Notes under the pieces: model-generated
Told to the model about the DNA's origin: nothing
The model's input: the letters and a program-made list of their open reading frames with translations, nothing else
The model's database searches: none
From: Pseudomonadota bacterium
GTDB lineage: Bacteria; Desulfobacterota; Desulfovibrionia; Desulfovibrionales; Desulfovibrionaceae
Direction of reading: 5' to 3'
DNA: 18,182 nt
Assembly (NCBI GenBank): GCA_023438245.1
Contig: JAEXRD010000124.1
Span: forward strand, 1 to 18,182
Program-made: the position numbers and the translations under genes
Shown here: piece by piece, positions 1-6,197 of the stretch
Layout of the letters: each line of letters begins with the position of its first letter
Position numbering within the stretch: position 1 is the stretch's first letter

Positions 1-36
1 GGGGGGGGGCCCGCCGGGGGGGGGGGGGGCCCCCCG
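1..36. other. G/C homopolymer at window edge
   Basis: The first 36 bases are almost only long G runs and C runs, unlike the coding sequence that follows. No promoter or ribosome binding site can be read in it. It may be a contig end, a consensus error at a hard-to-sequence G-tract, or a degenerate form of the G-rich repeats at the other end of the window. It leaves the 5' end of the first gene uncertain. Confidence 0.6.
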
Positions 37-42
37 CCGCTT

Positions 43-534
43 GTGCCCAAGGGCTCGCGCCTGCTTCCGCTCTTCCAGGATCACTACCTGTACGTCATGG
101 ACGCCCTGGACGTGGTGTTCCCGGACAGCAGCGACTTCATGGACCAGTATCCGACCCTCATGGCCGGGGACGCCGAGAACGTCGCCCGCAGCTACAGGAA
201 CCTGCGCGTCGACCATTTCCTGGTCGACTGCGGGCTGGCCCAGGACCGGCCGCAATCATTGCCCTGGTTCCATTTCCTGGCCTATTCGCCCCTGTTCCAG
301 CCGCAGAATCTGGCGACCCACTTCACCTGGACGTGCGTGGGCGGCCAGCGGTGGCTGCTGCGGCTGCGCGGTGGAAACGGCCCGGAGCTGGGCCAGGACC
401 AGGCGTTCTTGGACCAATACCGGGCGTGCTGGACCTTCCAGACCAGCTCCGGGGACAATTTCTACCTGGCGCGCATGCGGCGGCTCCGGGCAAGCCACCC
501 GGCCTTCTCCGCCATCCCTATCCCCGGCGAGTGA
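43..534 (+). CDS. hypothetical protein, possibly 5'-truncated
   Basis: This is an open frame of 163 residues from a GTG at 43 to a TGA at 532-534. The same frame stays open upstream through the G/C homopolymer to the window edge, and no Shine-Dalgarno sequence precedes the GTG, so the true start may lie outside the window. The protein looks soluble, has no signal peptide or membrane segment, and is rich in aromatic residues (for example PWFHFLAY near residue 85 and THFTWTC near 112). I do not recognise the family. The ordinary amino-acid composition and GC-rich third positions support real coding. It converges on the YcaO gene with a gap of 34 bases. Confidence 0.6.
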   Translation: MPKGSRLLPLFQDHYLYVMDALDVVFPDSSDFMDQYPTLMAGDAENVARSYRNLRVDHFLVDCGLAQDRPQSLPWFHFLAYSPLFQPQNLATHFTWTCVGGQRWLLRLRGGNGPELGQDQAFLDQYRACWTFQTSSGDNFYLARMRRLRASHPAFSAIPIPGE

Positions 535-568
535 TCGCGCTGTTTCGCCGCTCCTGCCGCTGGTCCGC

Positions 569-2278
569 CTACAACTCCCCGAACTGGCGCAGGTAGGCGG
601 CGTACAGGCGCGGCGACAGGCGCGAGAAGCGGTCGAAGTCCGACACCCACTCCAGCCCCGGCACGATGGCCCGCACCGCCGGGATGCCCAGGTCCGCGCG
701 CGTCAGGTCCACGTAGGTCGGGGGGGTGCCATTGGCGATGAGCAGTTCCTCCAGCACCAGCAGGTCGCCCGCGGCGCTGCCGGTGGAGAAGTCCGGCAGG
801 TCCTCCAGCAGGCGCACGGGCAGCCCCTCCGGCGCGGGCCGGGTGGCCGGGCCGGGGAAGGGGTAGGGGATTTCCGTCATGGCCGAAATGGCCGCGCGCG
901 GGCCGGAAAGCCCGGCGCCCATGCCCTTGTTCACGTCGCCGTGGCGGCCGGTGACGATGGCCTTGTAGCAGGGCACCCCGAACTCCGGCGTGCAGTCCAT
1001 GAACCAGACGTGCAGGCCCGCTTCCTCATAGTCGGCGAGCAGCCGGGCCACAGCCTCGTCGCGGGCCGTGAGCCGGAAGCAGCGCGAAAGATCGAACGGC
1101 GTCACGGCCTCGGCGTCGCGCTCGATGACCTCGCCCAGGGCGTGCACCTTGGCCTCGTCCATGTCGTTGCCCGAGGCCAGGCCCGTGGAGCCCAGCGCGC
1201 TGAACAGGCTCTGCTCCTCCAGGTTGCAGAACAGGTACACGAACTGCACGGGCACCAGGGTGGGGCGCTCGCCGCCGCCCTGTTCGCTCGTCTGGTGGCG
1301 CTGTGTTCCGGGCATCCAGTACAGCTGCTGGCCCTCGTAGGGCACCTCCAGGCGCACGCTGTCCGGGTCCATGGCATGAGAGGAGGCGCTGACCTCCGCG
1401 TAGCTGCCGAAGGTGAGCGGGCAGGGCCGGGCCAGGCCCATGACCCCGCGCCTGCCGATGCTGGCGTAGGAGCTGACGCGCTCGGCGGCCTCCATGAGGT
1501 AGGAGGCGCGCGCGCCCTCCAGGGCCAGGCCGCGCCCGTAGCTGGTCTGCAGGCCCATGAGGCTGTACTGCATGTCGCCGCTCCTCACGCTCAGGTCCAC
1601 CATCCAGGAGCGCAGCAGGGCCACGGGGCTCAAGGAGGCCTTGTGGCGCATCTCCTGGCCCACGAACACGCCCTTTGCGGTGAGCTTGTCCAGGGCGTTG
1701 TCGATGGTCTCCTGCGCCGGGCGGCGGGCCTTGGGCGGGGGCAGCCGGTCCGCCAGGCGCTTCCTGGCGTCCTCGGCGGTCAATTTGGCCGGGCCGGGCA
1801 GGGCTTCCTTGGCGTAGGGCGGCTCCAGGCCGATCTCGCCGGGCGCGGCCAGCGGCTCGTGGGCCACGATGTTCAGCTGCATGCGCATGACCCAGTCGTT
1901 GTGCAGGGCCTGGTCGGCCAGCAGCAGCGAGCGGATGTGCACCGCCGGGGTGTGGCGGGAGATCTCGCGCAGGTCCAGGTGCGTCAGCCGGGGCAGCAGG
2001 TGGGCGAAGCGCTCGTGCCCCAGGCAGGCCTCCACCAGCAGGGCCGCCAGCACCGGGTCGGTGCACCTGCCGTCCTGCTGCACCTCGTCGATGAGCTTTT
2101 CGAACTTGCGGGTGCGGTGCTCGCCCAGCTTGGCGAGCAGGTGCTGGTGCATGAACTCGTCCAGCGGGTGGGCGCGCAGGTGTTCAAGCATCTCGGAAAA
2201 CGAAAGATTGGGGCCGGGATGGGCGGCAAAGCAGCCCACGCCGGAGAGGGTGTCCATGAGGCGGAGTTCGTAGCGCAT
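569..2278 (-). CDS. YcaO-domain protein with N-terminal extension
   Basis: The 569-residue product has a C-terminal YcaO domain (about 205-545). YcaO proteins are ATP-dependent enzymes that activate backbone amides, making azolines or thioamides in peptides, or assist RimO on ribosomal protein S12. Seen here: a first ATP-site motif with S259, E263, E266 and R267; a second, GSTGLASGND (363-372) leading to E383-V-I-E-R (383-387); and a C-terminal VDLTRADLGIPAVR block ending PGLEW (523-544). The third motif region (GAGLSGPRAAISAMTEIPY, 454-472) keeps E469 but has Pro473 where a Gln is usual. Residues 1-200 are an extension I cannot name. ATG start with GGAG 6 bases upstream (2285-2288). No precursor peptide, TfuA, dehydrogenase or RimO gene lies nearby, so the substrate is unknown. 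Confidence 0.88.
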   Translation of the reverse strand: MRYELRLMDTLSGVGCFAAHPGPNLSFSEMLEHLRAHPLDEFMHQHLLAKLGEHRTRKFEKLIDEVQQDGRCTDPVLAALLVEACLGHERFAHLLPRLTHLDLREISRHTPAVHIRSLLLADQALHNDWVMRMQLNIVAHEPLAAPGEIGLEPPYAKEALPGPAKLTAEDARKRLADRLPPPKARRPAQETIDNALDKLTAKGVFVGQEMRHKASLSPVALLRSWMVDLSVRSGDMQYSLMGLQTSYGRGLALEGARASYLMEAAERVSSYASIGRRGVMGLARPCPLTFGSYAEVSASSHAMDPDSVRLEVPYEGQQLYWMPGTQRHQTSEQGGGERPTLVPVQFVYLFCNLEEQSLFSALGSTGLASGNDMDEAKVHALGEVIERDAEAVTPFDLSRCFRLTARDEAVARLLADYEEAGLHVWFMDCTPEFGVPCYKAIVTGRHGDVNKGMGAGLSGPRAAISAMTEIPYPFPGPATRPAPEGLPVRLLEDLPDFSTGSAAGDLLVLEELLIANGTPPTYVDLTRADLGIPAVRAIVPGLEWVSDFDRFSRLSPRLYAAYLRQFGEL

Positions 2279-2346
2279 GCAGGGCTCCAGGCCGGGCGCG
2301 CGTATTTCCTACCGTTTCGGAAGGCATGTGCGCCGGGCGCAGGCGG

Positions 2347-2375
2347 ACTCTAGGCCAAACGGGGCAGGAGTTCAA
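2347..2375 (-). promoter_or_regulatory. promoter of the YcaO gene
   Basis: Reading the minus strand, TTGAAC (2370-2375) and TAGAGT (2347-2352) are separated by exactly 17 bases, a sigma70-type arrangement with 4/6 matches in each box. The predicted transcript starts about 62 bases before the ATG. Its leader contains an imperfect inverted repeat (2308-2324, CCTACCG / CGGAAGG around TTT). Confidence 0.5.
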
Positions 2376-2422
2376 GAAAGGGGGCGGAAATTCCCATGCC
2401 GGGCGCAGCCGGGCGGGGGGGC

Positions 2423-3061
2423 TCAGGCCGCGGGCTGGCCGGTGCGGACCTTGAACTCGCGCACGCGGCGGCGCAGCATGTCCACGGCCTCGGCGGCCTT
2501 GGGGCCCTGGCCGGTGTAGGCCACGTCGCCCCCGGCGGCCAGCTTCATGGTCACGGCGCTGCCGGAGAGCTCCACCGAGGCGATGTCGCTGTAGTACACG
2601 TCGCGGGTGCCCGCGTCGTCGATCTGGAAGGAGGGCTTGAGCCAGGTCTTGAGCGGGAAGATGCGCCCTTTTCGCTGGGCGATGACCACGAACTGGTCCT
2701 TGGGGGCCATCATGGTGTAGGAAATCTCGGTCTTCTGGTCCTTCAGGGTCCAGTGGTCCAGGCTGCCGCCGATCTGGTGGAAGGGGTAGTGCGGGGCGCT
2801 CTTGTCGATGCCGCAGGCCTTCAGGCAGGCCTCCTCCAGCTTGAAGAGCACGTCCTCCTGGAAGGCGGGCAGGTTCTCCTTGATGATCCAGGCGCCGTAG
2901 GCGTCCACCAGAAGCGGCGCCAAAAGCCAGAGCAGCCCGGCCAGATGCCCGGAGAACAGCGTCACCAGCACCAGCACCAGCACGTAGGCGCAGGCCTTGA
3001 ACGCGGGTGTGGAGCTGAAGATCATGAGCAGGGCGTCGCGCCAGTCCATTCGCCAGTCCAT
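2423..3061 (-). CDS. small two-helix membrane protein, PH-like C-terminus
   Basis: The product has 212 residues from the ATG at 3061. Two hydrophobic segments (about 11-30 and 35-52, containing VLVLVLVTLFSGHLAGLLWLL) form a probable membrane hairpin near the N-terminus. A soluble domain of about 150 residues follows, with beta-rich stretches near the C-terminus (FVVIAQRKGRIFPL, VYYSDIASVELSGSAVTMKL) and a final amphipathic helix (AVDMLRRRVREFKV). That end resembles a bacterial PH-like fold, but this is inference. The frame is open to 3286, but the longer start would overlap the divergent monooxygenase gene and is unlikely. A 12-base tandem duplication repeats the start, so translation could begin at 3061 or 3049. 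Neither has a good ribosome binding site. Function unknown. Confidence 0.7.
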   Translation of the reverse strand: MDWRMDWRDALLMIFSSTPAFKACAYVLVLVLVTLFSGHLAGLLWLLAPLLVDAYGAWIIKENLPAFQEDVLFKLEEACLKACGIDKSAPHYPFHQIGGSLDHWTLKDQKTEISYTMMAPKDQFVVIAQRKGRIFPLKTWLKPSFQIDDAGTRDVYYSDIASVELSGSAVTMKLAAGGDVAYTGQGPKAAEAVDMLRRRVREFKVRTGQPAA

Positions 3062-3062
3062 T
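3039..3062. repeat. 12-bp tandem duplication over a start codon
   Basis: CGCCAGTCCATT occurs twice in perfect tandem (3039-3050 and 3051-3062). On the minus strand it encodes M-D-W-R twice and therefore duplicates the start codon of the small membrane protein. Confidence 0.9.
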
Positions 3063-3188
3063 GTGGCGTGGTAGGCAATGCGAAGGGAAAAAGCAAGGCC
3101 GGGCGGGGTTTGGGGCCGGGTCTTGACCGCGCGGGCCCCAGGTTTTACGGGGTGGGCACAGAGCGAACACCTTGCAGGAGCGCCCCCC

Positions 3189-3488
3189 ATGCCCGACGCC
3201 GAACTGACCCTCATGGCCGAACTGACCTTTCTGGAGCCCGCCGGGAGCGAGCTGCTTGCCGCGCTGGCCACCGTGGTGGAACGCACCCGGGCCGAATCCG
3301 GCTGCCTGGGCTACACCGCCCACCTCCACGCCGACGACCCGCGCCGGGTGCTGTTCCTGGAGCGCTGGGCCGGGCAGGCGGCGCTGGACCGCCACTGGGC
3401 CTCGGAGCACCTGGCGGCTTTCCGGGAGTTCGTGACCCCCAGGCTTGCGGCCCCGCCCACGCTGACCTTCTGGCGCAGCCTGGGCTAG
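3189..3488 (+). CDS. ABM-fold (antibiotic biosynthesis) monooxygenase
   Basis: This 99-residue protein has the length and pattern of the ABM dimeric alpha+beta barrel family, which includes heme-degrading and quinol monooxygenases. Features seen: an N-terminal strand (LTLMAELTFLEP), a helix rich in A/L (ELLAALATVVERTRAESGCLGY, about residues 21-42), a strand with FLERWAGQAALDRHW (56-70) and a final strand PPTLTFWRSL. The pattern 'ExGCLgY ... fLeRWa...alDrHwaSeHlaaF' is typical. ATG start at 3189 with GCAGGAG (3174-3180) 8 bases upstream. It is cytoplasmic and cofactor-free in most relatives; the substrate cannot be predicted. It converges on the SGNH hydrolase gene with only 7 bases between the stop codons. 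Confidence 0.85.
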   Translation: MPDAELTLMAELTFLEPAGSELLAALATVVERTRAESGCLGYTAHLHADDPRRVLFLERWAGQAALDRHWASEHLAAFREFVTPRLAAPPTLTFWRSLG

Positions 3489-3504
3489 GTAGGGGCTAGC
3501 CCAG
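3480..3504. other. inverted repeat formed by two convergent gene ends
   Basis: CTGGGCTAG (3480-3488), 7 bases, then CTAGCCCAG (3496-3504): a perfect 9-bp inverted repeat. Each arm is the Leu-Gly-stop end of one of the two convergent genes. There is no U-run on either side, so a normal intrinsic terminator is not supported. The hairpin could still mark the shared 3' end. Confidence 0.6.
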
Positions 3505-4143
3505 CAGTGGCAGCAGCAGCGGGGCCAGGGCCTCGGCCAGCTTCTGCGTACCGCGCGCGTTGGGGTGCACCGCGTCGGCCTGGAAGTGGCGGGCGTCCTC
3601 GCCCAGCGGGTCCAGGATGTGCCCGATGAGGGCCAGTCCGTGCTCCCGCGCCAGTTCCGCGTGCATGGCGTTGAAGGCGCGCACGTACTTCGCGTTGAAG
3701 GCGGGCGGGGCCAGGGGCAGCAGGCCCGCCAGGTCCGGGTCGCCCTCGTAGCGGCTGAACAGGTCTTCCGTGGTGCGCCAGCCCGCCAGCAGCACCTTCA
3801 CCCCGGCCCCTTTCAGGCCCGCGATCATGGCCTGGAGCGCGGCGCGGGTCTCCTCCACGGGCACGCCCTGGTAGCAGTCGTTGGCCCCGAACTCCAGGAT
3901 GGCGGCCACCGGCTGCGCGGCCAGCACCTCCTCCAGGCGCTCCAGGCCCTCGGGCGCGGTCTCGCCGGAGATGCCGAAATTGAGCACCCGCGCGTCCTTG
4001 CCCAGCCGCGCCAGCTCCGCCTCGATGCGCGCGGGCAGGGCCTCGGCGGCGTTGGCCAGGCCCCAGCCCTCCATGAGGCTGTCGCCATAGGCGGCGATGA
4101 CCGGGCGGGTGTCGCCGGGGCGGGTGTCGGCAGCGGGTTTCAT
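3496..4143 (-). CDS. SGNH/GDSL hydrolase, TesA-like
   Basis: The 215-residue product has the four blocks of the SGNH esterase/lipase superfamily. Block I is AAYGDSLMEGWG, with nucleophile Ser22. Block II is NFGISGET with Gly60. Block III is EFGANDCYQG with Asn88. Block V is DAVHPNARG with Asp190 and His193. The arrangement is closest to arylesterase/thioesterase I (TesA) proteins, which hydrolyse acyl esters or acyl-CoA. TesA itself is periplasmic, whereas this protein has no signal peptide and looks cytoplasmic. The ATG start lies 4 bases after the stop of the RdgC-C-like gene, with AAGGG (4151-4155) as the probable ribosome binding site, so it is the third gene of the split-rdgC operon. The functional link to that pair is unclear. 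Confidence 0.85.
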   Translation of the reverse strand: MKPAADTRPGDTRPVIAAYGDSLMEGWGLANAAEALPARIEAELARLGKDARVLNFGISGETAPEGLERLEEVLAAQPVAAILEFGANDCYQGVPVEETRAALQAMIAGLKGAGVKVLLAGWRTTEDLFSRYEGDPDLAGLLPLAPPAFNAKYVRAFNAMHAELAREHGLALIGHILDPLGEDARHFQADAVHPNARGTQKLAEALAPLLLPLLG

Positions 4144-4147
4144 GCGG

Positions 4148-4672
4148 CTAGCCCTTGGTGATCCAGACGCGCACGTCCTCGGTCTGCTCGCGCCACTTGG
4201 AGCCCAGGCGCACGGCCAGGAACTCGGCGTACACGCAGTCCAGCAGCTCCAGGCACTGCTCGATGAGGAAGAGCTTCTCCAGCACGCGGGCGTCGGGGTC
4301 GTCGTCCTCGCGGTCCTTGGTCTCGATCTTGGGCGTCTTGAGGCCGGAGAGCGAGAAGTCGGCGTCCTTCACCGTCACCTGCCAGGCCTCGGGGTCGCGC
4401 TCGAAGCGCAGCTGGGCGCGGCTGACCTTCTTGCCCGTGCGCAGGCCCGACCGGGCTTCCGTCAGTTCGCCGCTGGGGCTCTTGACCGAGGCCGACTCCA
4501 GGCCTTCGCCGTCGCCGCCCTGCACGCTCAGGCGTTCCTCCATGCGCAGGTGGAACTCCCGGCCCTCGCGGTCCTTGAAGATGCCGTTGCGGGCCTCGGT
4601 GGCGTGCCACAGCCAGGTCAGGAAGTCCTGGCCGAGGATGGTGTTTTCGCGTTCCGCGAGTGCCAGATCCAT
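4148..4672 (-). CDS. RdgC C-terminal-half-like protein
   Basis: The product has 174 residues from an ATG at 4672. AAGGAG (4680-4685) lies 7 bases upstream and overlaps the stop codon of the preceding RdgC-N-like gene, so translation is probably coupled. Seen: GQDFLTWLWHATEA near the N-terminus (14-27), a middle SGELTEARSGLRTGKKVSRAQLRF (67-90), then WQVTVKDADFSLSGLKTPKIE (98-117), an acidic linker (REDDDPDARV, 121-130) and a C-terminal helix LFLIEQCLELLDCVYAEF. This order parallels the C-terminal half of E. coli RdgC (Glu-rich helix, 'tsEi..hi.aGK.V.kl.L', a strand pair, 'lK..k..d', a final helix). I infer it is the C-terminal half of a split RdgC that acts with its neighbour. An unrelated DUF is possible. 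Confidence 0.6.
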   Translation of the reverse strand: MDLALAERENTILGQDFLTWLWHATEARNGIFKDREGREFHLRMEERLSVQGGDGEGLESASVKSPSGELTEARSGLRTGKKVSRAQLRFERDPEAWQVTVKDADFSLSGLKTPKIETKDREDDDPDARVLEKLFLIEQCLELLDCVYAEFLAVRLGSKWREQTEDVRVWITKG

Positions 4673-4683
4673 GTGCGGGCTCC

Positions 4684-5301
4684 TTACACGAAGGCCGTGG
4701 GTTCGAGGGTCTCCAGGCGCGGGGCCGCGGCCTCGCCGCCCAGCATGTCCATGGCCAGGAAGAAGGGCGTCAGCGGCTCCAGGGTGAGCTGGAAGCTGAG
4801 CTGGAAATGGTCCTCGAACAGGGTCTTGGCCTTGGAATTGGTGGAGAAGAACAGCACCCGGCCCGTGCGCGTGTCCCAGGCGGCGTCGAACACCGCCGGA
4901 ATGGGCAGGCTGCGGGCGCGCAGCTTGAGCATGACCTGCTCGCGGATCTCGCGGCGGCGGTCCTTGGAGATGAAGGCCTTGCCTTCCTGCTTGGCCTTCT
5001 GCAGCTCGTCGGCCAGGGCGATCATGGTGTGCTTCTTGATGACCGCGGGAGGGATGCGCCGGGTGTCCAGCCGCAGGGTGAACACCAGGTAGTGGCCCTT
5101 GTCCGGCGGGCTCTCGGCCCAGTCCAGGTCGAGCATGTTGTCGGCGTTGCACCAGCCCCAGGAGCGCTCGTCCAGCGTGCCGTCGATGTCCTTGAAGGCG
5201 TTGTCCTGGAGCCTCTTGGGCACCTCGGCCCAAAGGGTGGAGGGAATCTGCTCCACGATGCGGTAGCGGGTGATTCCCAGGCTTGCGGAGAGTATGGGCA
5301 C
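4684..5301 (-). CDS. rdgC: RdgC-family recombination-associated protein, N-terminal half
   Basis: The product has 205 residues from a GTG at 5301. The start is chosen because AAGGAGG (5307-5313) sits 5 bases upstream and the sequence after it (PILSASLGITRYRIVE) looks like a domain start. The frame is open further upstream but without supporting signals. RdgC binds DNA without sequence specificity as a ring-shaped dimer and limits RecA loading. Matching features are the VPKRLQDNAFKDIDG and RSWGWCN blocks (28-51), RIPPAVIKKH (82-91), a long helix to ISKDRRREIREQVMLKLRARSLP (111-133), and TGRVLFFSTNSKAKTLFEDHF (146-166). E. coli RdgC is about 300 residues; this protein stops after the N-terminal part, and the rest seems to be encoded by the next gene. 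It heads an operon divergent from infA. Confidence 0.8.
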   Translation of the reverse strand: MPILSASLGITRYRIVEQIPSTLWAEVPKRLQDNAFKDIDGTLDERSWGWCNADNMLDLDWAESPPDKGHYLVFTLRLDTRRIPPAVIKKHTMIALADELQKAKQEGKAFISKDRRREIREQVMLKLRARSLPIPAVFDAAWDTRTGRVLFFSTNSKAKTLFEDHFQLSFQLTLEPLTPFFLAMDMLGGEAAAPRLETLEPTAFV

Positions 5302-5306
5302 GGCGG

Positions 5307-5313
5307 CCTCCTT
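5307..5313 (-). promoter_or_regulatory. ribosome binding site deciding the GTG start of rdgC
   Basis: A perfect AAGGAGG on the minus strand lies 5 bases before the GTG at 5301. This fixes the start against the much longer upstream open frame, which runs back into infA. Confidence 0.8.
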
Positions 5314-5483
5314 GTCGTCTGCTATGCGGCCCGCCCCGGCCTGCGCGGCAGGGAGGACAGGGGTGGACACGGTTGGGATGGGTACCGGGAATCGCCCAAA
5401 GTGTAAAGCGCCGGGCCTGCCCGGGGCGTGTCCGGCGGCGTGTCCGGCGGCGGGCCCGGGGGGCTGGCTGGCGGGCCGGGGTC

Positions 5484-5528
5484 TTGCCAAGTCTTGCGAA
5501 ACGCTGTACACACCCGCCACCCGTACAG
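5484..5528 (+). promoter_or_regulatory. infA promoter with overlapping dyad
   Basis: TTGCCA (5484-5489), 17 bases, TACACA (5507-5512) form a plausible sigma70 promoter. A perfect inverted repeat, CTGTAC (5504-5509), 13 bases, GTACAG (5523-5528), overlaps the -10 box and predicted start, where a repressor could bind. The predicted transcript has a leader of about 70 bases. Confidence 0.4.
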
Positions 5529-5587
5529 GAGTCGGATTATTCCGCGGCCCGTGGCCGTTGGCAAATCCGGCGCAAACAGGAGACTGC

Positions 5588-5806
5588 ATGTCCAAAGAAG
5601 AAGCCATTGAGGTCGAGGGCGTCATTCAGGAAGCCCTGCCCAACGCCATGTTCCGCGTGGAACTGCAAAACGGCCACAACATTCTGGGCCACATTTCCGG
5701 CAAGATGCGCAAGCACTACATCCGCATCCTGCCCGGCGACAAGGTCAAGGTGGAGCTTTCCCCCTACGACCTGACCCGCGGCCGCATCACCTTCCGCCTG
5801 CGCTAG
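5588..5806 (+). CDS. infA: translation initiation factor IF-1
   Basis: The 72-residue product is a full-length IF-1, a single S1/OB-fold domain. It binds the 30S A site next to protein S12 and helps IF-2 and IF-3 select the initiator tRNA. Diagnostic stretches seen are EEAIEVEGVIQEALPNAMF, GHNILGHISGKMRKHYIRILPGDKV and the end SPYDLTRGRITFRLR. The ATG start has CAGGAG (5577-5582) 5 bases upstream. It is divergent from rdgC, stands alone, and is closed by a strong terminator. Identity is near certain. Confidence 0.98.
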   Translation: MSKEEAIEVEGVIQEALPNAMFRVELQNGHNILGHISGKMRKHYIRILPGDKVKVELSPYDLTRGRITFRLR

Positions 5807-5836
5807 TTTCCCCCCGGACAGCACGCCCGTAACAAG

Positions 5837-5867
5837 GCCCGCACCCGACTTCCGGGGCGGGCTTTTT
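5837..5867 (+). terminator. infA intrinsic terminator
   Basis: GCCCGC and CCCG (5837-5847, one unpaired A at 5843) pair with CGGG and GCGGGC (5853-5862) around the loop ACTTC, followed by TTTTT (5863-5867). It lies 30 bases after the infA stop. Confidence 0.88.
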
Positions 5868-5877
5868 GCGTTGGCCC

Positions 5878-5906
5878 TTGCCCTGGCGGCCCCGGCGCGG
5901 TATGCT
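5878..5906 (+). promoter_or_regulatory. cold-shock gene promoter
   Basis: TTGCCC (5878-5883), 17 bases, TATGCT (5901-5906). The predicted start is about 21 bases before the ATG, just ahead of the ribosome binding site GGAGAGG (5921-5927). It immediately follows the infA terminator. Confidence 0.55.
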
Positions 5907-5933
5907 CGGCCATCCTATCCGGAGAGGCGTCGC

Positions 5934-6155
5934 ATGGGCAGGCTTTCGGGCGTGGTGAGCTACTTCAACGAGCGCAAGGGCTTCGGCTTCCTCACCGACG
6001 AGGAAGGCCGCGACGTGTTCGTGCACTACGCCGAGATCCAGCGCGACGGCTTCCAGACGCTCACCCCCGGCGAGCGCGTGCGCTTCGACCTGGCCGACGA
6101 GGGCTCGGCCCTGCGCGCGGTGAACGTGGCGCCCGAGCCTGTCCGGCGCAAATAG
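5934..6155 (+). CDS. cold-shock domain protein
   Basis: The 73-residue product is a single cold-shock domain that binds single-stranded RNA or DNA and melts RNA structure. It carries the RNP-1-type motif KGFGFL (residues 15-20) and the RNP-2-type VFVHY (29-33), followed by LTPGERVRFDLADEG. The start at 5934 is chosen over an upstream ATG at 5871 because GGAGAGG (5921-5927) lies 6 bases before it, the family begins here, and the upstream ATG falls before the predicted promoter. The N-terminal Gly-Arg-Leu-Ser-Gly and C-terminal VAPEPVRRK differ from classic CspA, so I give no numbered gene symbol. It has its own promoter, so it need not be cotranscribed with infA. Confidence 0.93.
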   Translation: MGRLSGVVSYFNERKGFGFLTDEEGRDVFVHYAEIQRDGFQTLTPGERVRFDLADEGSALRAVNVAPEPVRRK

Positions 6156-6197
6156 CCCCCCTCCTCTTCCGTTTGAACAACCTGTGGAGAGGTCCGC

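Noticed and set aside
41..2353. 770-residue open frame on the plus strand
   Set aside because: Mostly antisense to the YcaO gene; composition is Arg/Gly/Gln/His-rich as expected of a shadow frame in high-GC DNA, with no domain.
3123..3151. Promoter for the ABM monooxygenase (TTGACC-17-TACGGG)
   Set aside because: The -35 box is good but the -10 box matches only two consensus positions.
3062..3286. N-terminal extension of the small membrane protein
   Set aside because: It would overlap the divergent monooxygenase gene and its promoter, and the extra sequence is low-complexity with no ribosome binding site.
5302..5625. N-terminal extension of RdgC
   Set aside because: It crosses the infA promoter and start; the GTG at 5301 has a perfect ribosome binding site and the family sequence begins there.
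6156..6197. Terminator between cold-shock gene and umuC
   Set aside because: CCTCTTCC can pair imperfectly with GGAGAGG, but the loop is long, a bulge is needed and no T-run follows.
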